From contig CBINBI010000006.1 of the NCBI GenBank assembly GCA_966248875.1, positions 1 to 64,000 of the forward strand: a stretch of 64,000 bases of DNA, written 5' to 3'. Source of the DNA: Dokdonella_A sp966248875 (GTDB taxonomy: Bacteria; Pseudomonadota; Gammaproteobacteria; Xanthomonadales; Rhodanobacteraceae). The position numbers and the translations under genes were made by a program. Shown in pieces: positions 24,536 to 32,458 of this stretch (its first letter is position 1; every line of letters begins with the position of its first letter). A model generated the notes under the pieces. That model was given only the letters and a program-made list of their open reading frames with translations. It was not told the DNA's origin and made no database searches.

Positions 24536-26220
24536 GGCCGCTCGCTATCGCCGCCCTGCTCGCTCTGTTGCCGGCGATGCCGGCAGCGGCGGCGCCGATC
24601 ACGCACGCGGCGCAAAAATCGTCGCATGCGACTCCGCCGGAGTCCGCATCCAACGATTACGACGCCGCCGATCCTGATGCGATGGATCAGACCGACGGCA
24701 CCGACGATGAGGATCCGAACGCGCCTCCTCCGGAAGAGCTGCTGTCGCCGGAACGCGAGGGGCAGAACTACATCGTGCTGGCCGGCTCGGGCAAGGATCT
24801 TGCGCGGCTCGAAGGCGCGGCGCCGAAGCTGCCCGATCTGTCACCGTACACCGCGGAAGCCGCGAAAGCGAAGATCAGACGCGCACCGGCCGGCCACGTC
24901 AGCGTCGGCAGCATGCTCACGGAGATGAGCTTCAACAGCTTCAAGGGACGCAATGAGCAGCTGCGTGAATGGGCGATGCGCCAGAATTCGCTGCCGAAGA
25001 TCATCTACGTCACCGGCGGCTACGTGACGCCGCACGACCTCGCGCGTGCCTTGCCGAAGCAATACTTCGCGGAAACGTCCAAGGGCGTCTTCGTCGCGCG
25101 CCTGCCGATCGACGTCAAGCCGGGCGCGACGCTCCACATCGGCGAGGATGTCAAGGATTTCAGGCTGTCGCTGGACCGCGGCGCATTCCTCGTCAACGAA
25201 GGCATGCTGTTCCTCACCGGCAGCCGGCTGGAAGCGTGGAACGAAACCAGGAACGCCCCGGCAGTGTTCGAGGACGAGCACAAGTTCCGCCCGTTCCTGA
25301 TCTCGTGGGCAGCATCGCAGACCTACATCGTCGGCAGTGTCGTGGCGCACCTCGGCTATGCCGCGACCAAGGCCTATGGCGTCTCGATCTCGCAGTTCAG
25401 TCCGAAGCTCGCGCCGATCTTCAAGCGCCCGCGGCCGACCGGCTGGATCCTCGACTCCGAATTCTTCGACAACTGGTACGGCTTCTACTGCTACGAGGCC
25501 GACGACATCGTCATCGTCGGCAACAACTACCACGACAACATCAAATACGGCATCGATCCGCACGACCGCTCGCTGCGCCTGATCATCGCGAGGAACACGA
25601 CCTCAGGCACCAAGGAGAAGCACGGCATCATCGTCTCACGCGAGGTCAACGACAGCTGGATCTTCGAGAACAAGTCGTTCGAGAACGGCCTTTCCGGCAT
25701 CGTCGTCGACCGCAGCAGCGTCAACAACGTCGTCGCGCACAACCAGGTCTACCGCAATCATGCCGACGGCATCACGATCTACGAGAGCCCGAGCACGACC
25801 CTCTGGCAGAACCTCGTCGTGGCCAACTACCGGCATGGCATCCGCGTGCGCAACAGCATCGACGCGGACCTGCGCGGCAACTTAGCCATCGGCAACGGCC
25901 TCGCCGGCATCTACGGGCACATCAAGAATCTCAGCGAGACCGGCCGCAATCTCCGCCTCGATCCGTTCGACCAGACGATCTCGATGACGGTGGTCGGCGG
26001 CCAGCTCGTTTCCAACGGCTCCGGCCCAGTGACGATCGACCAGCCGCTCAGCCTCGAGCTTTACGACGTCGACCTGCGCCGGCCCGCGCGCGACCTCGGC
26101 ATCCGCTTCACCGGCGTGCTCGGGCGATACCAGGAGCAGGTGCTCGACATTCTGGTGCGGCGCAAGTTGCCCGTGGTGATCCGGCCGGCCGGCGGCGAAC
26201 CCCCGGACGCGCGCGGCTGA
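24526..26220 (+). CDS. algG: AlgG: poly(mannuronate) C5-epimerase
   Basis: A 564-residue periplasmic epimerase converting mannuronate to guluronate in the polymer. After a signal peptide (about 1-23) comes an acidic, low-complexity insert (about 36-82, D/E/P-rich) not expected in the family. The right-handed beta-helix follows, with catalytic D344-P-H-D347 and helix repeats such as D-N-W-Y-G-F-Y-C-Y, G-I-V-V-D-R-S and G-I-R-V-R-N-S. GTG start at 24526 overlaps algE. It is also part of the periplasmic alginate-protecting complex in Pseudomonas. Confidence 0.95.
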   Translation: MVLRPLAIAALLALLPAMPAAAAPITHAAQKSSHATPPESASNDYDAADPDAMDQTDGTDDEDPNAPPPEELLSPEREGQNYIVLAGSGKDLARLEGAAPKLPDLSPYTAEAAKAKIRRAPAGHVSVGSMLTEMSFNSFKGRNEQLREWAMRQNSLPKIIYVTGGYVTPHDLARALPKQYFAETSKGVFVARLPIDVKPGATLHIGEDVKDFRLSLDRGAFLVNEGMLFLTGSRLEAWNETRNAPAVFEDEHKFRPFLISWAASQTYIVGSVVAHLGYAATKAYGVSISQFSPKLAPIFKRPRPTGWILDSEFFDNWYGFYCYEADDIVIVGNNYHDNIKYGIDPHDRSLRLIIARNTTSGTKEKHGIIVSREVNDSWIFENKSFENGLSGIVVDRSSVNNVVAHNQVYRNHADGITIYESPSTTLWQNLVVANYRHGIRVRNSIDADLRGNLAIGNGLAGIYGHIKNLSETGRNLRLDPFDQTISMTVVGGQLVSNGSGPVTIDQPLSLELYDVDLRRPARDLGIRFTGVLGRYQEQVLDILVRRKLPVVIRPAGGEPPDARG

Positions 26221-26231
26221 GCGAGGACGGC

Positions 26232-27665
26232 ATGGTCTTCTCGTCGAACGTCTTCCTGTTTCTGTTCCTGCCGCTGTTTCTGGCGGTGTACTACGCGACG
26301 CCGAACCGGGCGCGGCTGCGCAACTGGATCGTGCTGATCGGCAGCTACGCGTTCTACGCGTGGTGGCGCATCGATTTTCTGTTTCTGTTCGCGGCGGTCA
26401 CTGTCTGGAACTATCTGGTCGGCATGGCGATTGCGCGCAACGGCGTGCGCACCACGCGCTCGCGGCGCTGGCTGGCGCTCGGCGTGACGATGAATCTCCT
26501 CACGCTCGGCTATTTCAAATACGCGAACTTCGGCGTCGACAGCCTCAATGCGATCCTCGGCACGCTCGGCCAGGAGCCGGTGGCATGGACGCACGTGATC
26601 CTGCCGATCGGCATCTCGTTCTACATCTTCGAATCGATCAGTTACATCGCGGACGTCTACCGTGGCGATACCGCGGCGACGCGCCATCCGGTCGATTTTG
26701 CGACGTTCATCGCGCTGTTCCCGCACCTCATCGCCGGCCCGGTGTTCCGCTACAAGGACCTCGCCGGCCAGTTCGAGCATCGCGAGCACAGCTGGGAAAA
26801 ATTCGGCGAAGGCTCGTTGCGCTTCATGCAGGGCTTCATCAAGAAGGTATTCATCGCGGACTCGATCGCGCCCCTCGTGTCGAGCGCCTTCGGGCTTTCG
26901 CATCCGACCACGGCCGACGCGTGGCTCGGCGCGATCGCCTACACGGCACAGCTCTATTTCGACTTCTCGGGCTACAGCGACATGGCGATCGGCCTCGGCC
27001 TCATGATGGGCTTCCGCTTCGTCGAGAACTTCAACCAGCCCTACATCAGCCAGAGCATCACCGAGTTCTGGCGGCGCTGGCACATGAGCCTGTCGAGCTG
27101 GCTGCGCGACTATCTCTACATCTCGCTGGGCGGCAATCGCCACGGCACGCTGAACACGTACCGCAACCTCTTCCTGACGATGCTGCTAGGCGGGCTCTGG
27201 CACGGCGCCAACTGGACGTTCGCGCTGTGGGGTGCCTGGCACGGGCTCGTGCTCTGCATCGAGCGCGCGCTCGGCGTGAAAGTCACGGGCAAGGAAGGTC
27301 CGGCGCGCTTCCGCCTGCACCGCTGGCTGCTCACGTTTCTCGTCGTCGTGCTCGGGTGGGTGATGTTCCGCTCCGAGAACGTCGGCGCGGCGGTGGCCAT
27401 GTACGCGGCGATGCTCCGCTTCGATGGGGTCGGATTGTCGGATGTCTATGCGAGCGCGATCACCTCGATCGAAGTCGCGACGCTCGCCCTCGCCATTGCC
27501 GTCTCCGCCTTCACGGGCGCGACGAGTCTGCGCCCTGCTCCACGGCCGCCGATATTTGCGCACGGTCATGTCGCGGCGCAGCTCGCCGTCTGGCCGCTGT
27601 TCCTGCTGGCAATCTTCAAGCTCTCGGCGCAGAGCTATTCGCCTTTTCTCTACTTCCAGTTCTAG
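26232..27665 (+). CDS. algI: AlgI: MBOAT-family alginate O-acetyl transfer protein
   Basis: A 477-residue inner-membrane protein with about ten membrane segments that passes acetyl groups across the membrane for alginate acetylation. The MBOAT histidine is His324 in L-W-H-G-A-N-W; other family landmarks are L-P-I-G-I-S-F-Y-I-F, F-P-H-L-I-A-G-P and F-W-R-R-W-H-M-S-L-S-S-W-L-R-D-Y. The ATG at 26232 lies 11 bases past algG. It starts the acetylation block I-J-F-X. Confidence 0.95.
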   Translation: MVFSSNVFLFLFLPLFLAVYYATPNRARLRNWIVLIGSYAFYAWWRIDFLFLFAAVTVWNYLVGMAIARNGVRTTRSRRWLALGVTMNLLTLGYFKYANFGVDSLNAILGTLGQEPVAWTHVILPIGISFYIFESISYIADVYRGDTAATRHPVDFATFIALFPHLIAGPVFRYKDLAGQFEHREHSWEKFGEGSLRFMQGFIKKVFIADSIAPLVSSAFGLSHPTTADAWLGAIAYTAQLYFDFSGYSDMAIGLGLMMGFRFVENFNQPYISQSITEFWRRWHMSLSSWLRDYLYISLGGNRHGTLNTYRNLFLTMLLGGLWHGANWTFALWGAWHGLVLCIERALGVKVTGKEGPARFRLHRWLLTFLVVVLGWVMFRSENVGAAVAMYAAMLRFDGVGLSDVYASAITSIEVATLALAIAVSAFTGATSLRPAPRPPIFAHGHVAAQLAVWPLFLLAIFKLSAQSYSPFLYFQF

Positions 27666-27671
27666 GCCGCC

Positions 27672-28799
27672 GTGCAACGTACGAAGACCGTCAATGCATT
27701 CCTTTTCGCCCTGCTGGTGCTGATCCTCAGCGGAGCGGCCCTGATGCGCGCGTGGGGTTTCCGGCCAGGCAATGACGACGACGTGCTGCACGGCAGGCTC
27801 GCTCACGCGTTCGAGTCCCACTACGACGCCGTGTTCCCGGTGCGCAGGCTCGGCGTCTCCCTGTGGGCCGCCCTCGACTACACCTTGTTCAAGGAAGGTC
27901 GGCCTGGGGTGGTGCTCGGCACAGACGGCTGGCTCTACACCGACGAGGAATTCAGGATAGCGGACGGCGCGCAGCGCGAGCTCGAGCGGAATCTCGCGCT
28001 GGTCGAGTGGGTACACAAGGAGCTGGCCCGCCGCAACATCGCGCTGCTCGTCGCCGTCGTTCCAGCCAAGGCGCGCGTGTATCCCGAGCATCTCGGCCGG
28101 CGGCGCCCGCCGCCGCTGCACCGCGACCTGTATGCGCACGTCCAGGCGGCGCTCCAGGCCGACGGCATCGCGAGCGTGGATCTGCTGACGCCGCTCGCGG
28201 CCGGCAAGTCGAACGAGCCGACGTATCTTCGCACCGACACGCACTGGACGCCATACGGTGCCGGACTCGCCGCCGACGCCATCGCGGATGCGGCGCGGGC
28301 GTTCCGAGTCGATGCGCACGCGCGCTTCCGCACGCTGGCCGAAGGCGAGCGCGAACACCGCGGCGACCTCTTCAACTTTCTGCCGCTCGATCCGTATTTC
28401 GCGTTCCTGCTGCCGCCGCCGGATCGAGTCGAGCAGGTGCGCACGGAAGCGGTGTCGGATACCGGAGCCGGTCTCTTCGGTGAAGCAGTCGCCGCTCCGG
28501 CCGCGCTGGTCGGCACCAGCTACAGCGCCGAGCTGCAATGGAATTTCGCCGGCGCGCTGAAACAGGCGCTGCACGCCGACGTCATGAACTACGCGAGGGA
28601 CGGCGTCGGGCCCTTCGAGCCGATGTTCGGCTATCTCGAAGGCGACGATCTGCACGCGTCTCCGCCGCGGCTCGTGATCTGGGAAGTGCCGGAGCGCTAT
28701 CTGCTGGTCCACCAGAACCTCGACGCCTATCACCTTCCCGCCGACGTCTTCCTCGCGCAGGCCGGCCGTACCGAGCAGGAGGGCCATTCGAACCCCTAG
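27672..28799 (+). CDS. algJ: AlgJ: periplasmic alginate acetylesterase-like protein
   Basis: A 375-residue SGNH-like protein anchored by an N-terminal hydrophobic segment (about 8-28). The catalytic set is visible: D189-T-H191-W and Ser283 in V-G-T-S-Y-S, matching in spacing the Pseudomonas Asp190/His192/Ser288. It is related to AlgX and hands acetyl groups onward. GTG start at 27672, six bases after algI. Confidence 0.93.
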   Translation: MQRTKTVNAFLFALLVLILSGAALMRAWGFRPGNDDDVLHGRLAHAFESHYDAVFPVRRLGVSLWAALDYTLFKEGRPGVVLGTDGWLYTDEEFRIADGAQRELERNLALVEWVHKELARRNIALLVAVVPAKARVYPEHLGRRRPPPLHRDLYAHVQAALQADGIASVDLLTPLAAGKSNEPTYLRTDTHWTPYGAGLAADAIADAARAFRVDAHARFRTLAEGEREHRGDLFNFLPLDPYFAFLLPPPDRVEQVRTEAVSDTGAGLFGEAVAAPAALVGTSYSAELQWNFAGALKQALHADVMNYARDGVGPFEPMFGYLEGDDLHASPPRLVIWEVPERYLLVHQNLDAYHLPADVFLAQAGRTEQEGHSNP

Positions 28800-28825
28800 T
28801 TCGTCCCACCCAAGGAGAAGCCATC

Positions 28826-29470
28826 ATGAGATCGTTCATCCACCAACGCACTTCTCGCACGCGCTTCCTGATCTGCGCGCTTCTGGCATTCGTTCTCGCC
28901 GGAATCGCCGTCTCGGCTACGGCCGGGCTCTACCCGCCCGCCGCGCCGCCGGGCTCGGCCTTCGTACGCGTCTTCAACGGCACGACGCAACCGAAGATCA
29001 GCGCGCAGATCGGCGACAAGAACATCGGCGACACCGCAGCCCTTGAAGCAAGCCCGTACATCTTCCTCGCGCCCGGCACGTATCCCGCGAAGATCGGCAG
29101 CGCGTCTTCGAACCTGCCGCTGCAAGGATCAAAGTGCTACACCGCCGCGCTCGAGCAGAGCGGCGTGCACCTCTTCGAGCAGGACTGCTTCAACAGCCAG
29201 CTCAAGGCGCTGGTCTCGATGTTCAATCTCGTCGACGGCACCACGCTCAGCCTGAAGACCGCCGACGGCAGCCAGGCCGTCGTCGAGAACGTCGCGGCGA
29301 ACGCGAGCGGCCATCGCGAGGTCAACCCGGTCAAGGCCAGCCTCGCGGTCTACAACGGCTCGACCAAGCTGGCCGACGCCAAGCCGGTGACGCTCGAGCG
29401 CGGCAAGACCTTCAGCCTGTTCGTGACCGGCAGCGCGAGCCAGCCTGTGCTGATCTGGTCGGTGAATTGA
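28826..29470 (+). CDS. algF: AlgF: alginate acetylation adaptor
   Basis: A 214-residue periplasmic protein with a signal peptide (about 1-33). It has two beta-sandwich-like halves (Y-P-P-A-A-P-P-G-S-A-F-V-R-V-F-N-G and S-L-A-V-Y-N-G-S-T-K-L), as in Pseudomonas AlgF, needed for alginate acetylation and thought to link AlgJ and AlgX. AAGGAG lies eleven bases before the ATG. Located between algJ and algX, so adaptor and both partners are adjacent. Confidence 0.93.
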   Translation: MRSFIHQRTSRTRFLICALLAFVLAGIAVSATAGLYPPAAPPGSAFVRVFNGTTQPKISAQIGDKNIGDTAALEASPYIFLAPGTYPAKIGSASSNLPLQGSKCYTAALEQSGVHLFEQDCFNSQLKALVSMFNLVDGTTLSLKTADGSQAVVENVAANASGHREVNPVKASLAVYNGSTKLADAKPVTLERGKTFSLFVTGSASQPVLIWSVN

Positions 29471-29478
29471 GGCGGACG

Positions 29479-31233
29479 ATGCGGTGCCTGATCGTCGCCG
29501 CCTGCATTGCCGTGACCGGCGCTCCATTGATGTCGGCTGCGGCACCGGCTGCGAACGCAGCGAAGCCGGCGTCGGCGAAGGCCGCCACGCCGGCCGCGCC
29601 GAAGTATGCGATCGAGCGCTGCTGCGCGCTCTGCCCGCGCGCGGCCGAGTCCTCGGCGTACGCGGGCTCTCAGTACCTCAGCGATTTCCGCGTGCTGGTC
29701 GACGGGCGTGACGGCTGGCTGTTCCGTACGGGGATGGATCTCGCGACGACATTCGATATCACCGATCAGAGCCTGCGCGGGCTCAGGCGCCTTGCCGATG
29801 CGCTCCGCCGGCGCGGCACCGAGCTGGTGCTCGTCTATCAGCCGCCGCGCGGTCTGATGGATGTGGACAAGCTCGAGCCCGAGCAGCGCCGCGCCTACGA
29901 CTTCGATGCCGCACGGCGCAACTACGCAGCCGCGCTCGAGCGGCTGCGCACCGGCGCCGGCGTCGTCGTCGCTCCGCTCGACACGCTGGTGGACGAAAAC
30001 AAGGGCTACGAATATTTCTTCAGACGCGATCATCACTGGACGCCGGCCGGCGCCGAGCAGAGCGCGAAGGTCGTGGCCGAGACCGTGCAGAAGCTGCCGG
30101 CTTTCGCATCGATCCCGCGTCACCAGTTCGAGACGCACAAGGTCGGCGTGCTGGCCAAGCCCGGCACTCTGCAGAAGATCGCCGAGCAGCTCTGCGGCGG
30201 CGGCTACTCGCTGCAGTACGTGCCGATGTACGCCACCGAAGCGGCCGGCAGCGGCGATGCCGGCGGTGGTCTGCTCGGCGAAGCCGCGCAGCCCCAGATC
30301 ACGCTCGTCGGCACCAGCAACAGCGACTCCAAGGGCGGCTACAACTTCGGCGGCTATCTCCAGCAGTACCTCGGCGCCGACATCGTCAATGTCGCGCTGA
30401 GCGGCGGCGCGTTCGAGGGCTCGCTGATCCATTACCTCATGAGCAAGGAATTCCAGGAGCATCCGCCCAGGATCCTGATCTGGGAAATGCCGTACCAGAA
30501 CTATCCGGGCCCGGACAAGAATCCGTTCAAGATCTTCCGCCAGGCCGTGCCGCTGGTCGACGACGGCTGCAAGGACAAGCCGGCGCTGCTGTCGAACACG
30601 ATCACCGTGCACGCCGGCAGCAACGAGCTGCTGTTCAATGGCGGCGGCCGGATCCTGCCGCTGGTCGGGCGCAGCGCGCAGCTCGATTTCCAGTTCAGCG
30701 ATCCGACTGTCAAGGACATGCACGCCGAGCTCTGGTACTTCAACGGCCTGCGCGAATCGCTGAAGCTGCACTTCAACCAGTACGTGGACAACGGCGGACG
30801 CTTCGTTGCGGAACTGCGCACCGACCGGCCGGACTACGCCGCGGCGACCTTGATGGGCGCGACGCTGGAAATCGATCCGCTCTACACCGTGTCCGCGACC
30901 GTGACGCCGGTTCCGCCCGCGACGGCGACGCCGACGGGCAGCGTGTCGATCAGCAACGGCGAGTCCTCGTGCTCGTTCACGCTGCCGGCGACGAGCTGCA
31001 ACCTTGCCGGGCCCGCGCCCTCGCCCGCCGCGCTGGTCGCGACCTACAGCGGCGACGTCAACTATGCCTATGCGACCTCGCGCGGGGCGTCCGGCAACGG
31101 CCCCGCCGCAGCGGCGCACGTGACCATCGACGACGTGAAGCCGGCGGGCAACGGCGCTGCCGCAAAGCCGATGACCGTCACCGCGCAGCTCTGTTCGCGC
31201 GGGAGCGGCTCCAGCGTCGCGGTGCAGCGCTGA
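29479..31233 (+). CDS. algX: AlgX: alginate O-acetyltransferase with extra C-terminal Ig-like region
   Basis: A 584-residue periplasmic acetyltransferase. After a signal peptide and an Ala/Lys-rich linker, the SGNH domain (about 45-355) carries D184-H-H186-W and Ser280 in V-G-T-S-N-S. A carbohydrate-binding module follows (about 360-462). Pseudomonas AlgX (474 residues) ends there; here about 120 more residues follow. Residues 470-550 have the pattern of bacterial Ig-like repeat domains (P-T-G-S-V-S-I-S-N-G, A-T-Y-S-G-D-V-N-Y-A-Y). The extension is in frame and ends at a normal stop, so it is a genuine fusion and not readthrough. Confidence 0.93.
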   Translation: MRCLIVAACIAVTGAPLMSAAAPAANAAKPASAKAATPAAPKYAIERCCALCPRAAESSAYAGSQYLSDFRVLVDGRDGWLFRTGMDLATTFDITDQSLRGLRRLADALRRRGTELVLVYQPPRGLMDVDKLEPEQRRAYDFDAARRNYAAALERLRTGAGVVVAPLDTLVDENKGYEYFFRRDHHWTPAGAEQSAKVVAETVQKLPAFASIPRHQFETHKVGVLAKPGTLQKIAEQLCGGGYSLQYVPMYATEAAGSGDAGGGLLGEAAQPQITLVGTSNSDSKGGYNFGGYLQQYLGADIVNVALSGGAFEGSLIHYLMSKEFQEHPPRILIWEMPYQNYPGPDKNPFKIFRQAVPLVDDGCKDKPALLSNTITVHAGSNELLFNGGGRILPLVGRSAQLDFQFSDPTVKDMHAELWYFNGLRESLKLHFNQYVDNGGRFVAELRTDRPDYAAATLMGATLEIDPLYTVSATVTPVPPATATPTGSVSISNGESSCSFTLPATSCNLAGPAPSPAALVATYSGDVNYAYATSRGASGNGPAAAAHVTIDDVKPAGNGAAAKPMTVTAQLCSRGSGSSVAVQR

Positions 31234-31264
31234 AACGGACGGCGCGCCGGCATCGAGGTGAATC

Positions 31265-32368
31265 ATGACGCTCCCGACCAAGTCCCAACTCGCACTCCGG
31301 TTCCTGACGGCAGTCATCCTGCTGTCGCCGCTGGCCTGCGCCGCCGCGGAGGCGCTGGTGCCGCCATCGGGCTACATGCGGCCGGTGAACTACAAGAAAA
31401 GCAGGTTCGAATGTCCCGCGATGCCGTCGCCGTTCAGCGGCAAGCTCGAATTTCCCAGCAAGTATGAAGGCTCGGGCAAGGCGCGCAATGTGGTCAATGA
31501 GGCGGCAAACGCACGCTACAAGTCGATGACGCAGCCGATGACCGACATGGAAAAAGGCGTCGTCAAGAGCATCGACAAGTACATGAGCGCCGGCAATCCC
31601 GTCGCGCTGAAGTGCGCGGTCGACTGGTATGCCGGCTGGGCGACCGCGAACGCGCTGCTCGGCGATGCGGCGAACCACACCGGGCGCTCGCTGCGCAAGT
31701 GGACGCTGGGTACCCTGAGCAGTACATATCTCAAACTCGAGTTCTCGGCGTCGAAGCCGCTGGCGCAGTATCCCGCTCAGGCGCAGACGATCCAGGACTG
31801 GCTCGGCAAGGTCGCGGACCGCGTCGTCGCCGAATGGCCCGAGACCGACCCGGTCGAGAAGATCAACAACCACTATTACTGGGCGGCGTGGAGCGTCATG
31901 GCGACCAGCGTCGTGACGAACCGGCGCGATCTCTTCGACTGGTCGACGCGCATGTACGGCATCTTCGCGCGCCAGGTGGATGCGGAAGGCTATCTGCCGA
32001 ACGAGCTCGCGCGCGAGACGCGAGCGCTCGGCTACAACAACTATGCGATCACGCCCGTCGCGATGATGGCGGCGTTCGGCAAGGCAAACGGTGTCGATCT
32101 TGCGGCCGAGGGCGACGGCGCGCTGAAACGGGCCGTCGAGCGCACGCTGACCGGCGTCGCCGATCCGCGCGTGTTCGAGGCGAAGACCGGCAAGGAGCAG
32201 GATCTCGAAGGCTTCGACAATCAGGACTCGAAGCTGGCGTGGCTGGAGCCTTACTGCTGGACGGTCGGCTGCAGCGGCGCGATCGCCGAGAAAGCCGCGT
32301 CGCTGCGGCCGATGAAGAACCGTCGCCTGGGCGGGAATCTCACGGTGCCGTTCGGCATACGTGAGTAA
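31265..32368 (+). CDS. algL: AlgL: poly(beta-D-mannuronate) lyase
   Basis: A 367-residue PL5 alginate lyase that clears polymer misplaced in the periplasm. Signal peptide about 1-28. The catalytic segment N201-N202-H203-Y-Y-W is intact, with Y-N-N-Y-A-I and W-Y-A-G-W-A family motifs. It closes the alginate locus, 31 bases after algX. In Pseudomonas algX-algL sit between algG and algI; the X-L pair has been kept but moved. Confidence 0.95.
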   Translation: MTLPTKSQLALRFLTAVILLSPLACAAAEALVPPSGYMRPVNYKKSRFECPAMPSPFSGKLEFPSKYEGSGKARNVVNEAANARYKSMTQPMTDMEKGVVKSIDKYMSAGNPVALKCAVDWYAGWATANALLGDAANHTGRSLRKWTLGTLSSTYLKLEFSASKPLAQYPAQAQTIQDWLGKVADRVVAEWPETDPVEKINNHYYWAAWSVMATSVVTNRRDLFDWSTRMYGIFARQVDAEGYLPNELARETRALGYNNYAITPVAMMAAFGKANGVDLAAEGDGALKRAVERTLTGVADPRVFEAKTGKEQDLEGFDNQDSKLAWLEPYCWTVGCSGAIAEKAASLRPMKNRRLGGNLTVPFGIRE

Positions 32369-32458
32369 CGAAGCTCCGGAGCGCTCGCGGCCGCGACACG
32401 AGGTTCTCGCTCGCGAATCTCCAGCAAGCAACGACGTCATTCCGGCGCGGACAGCCTC

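Noticed and set aside
24969..27665. An 898-codon plus-strand frame covering part of algG and all of algI
   Set aside because: The N-terminal half is an out-of-frame reading of algG; only the part from 26232 (algI) is real.
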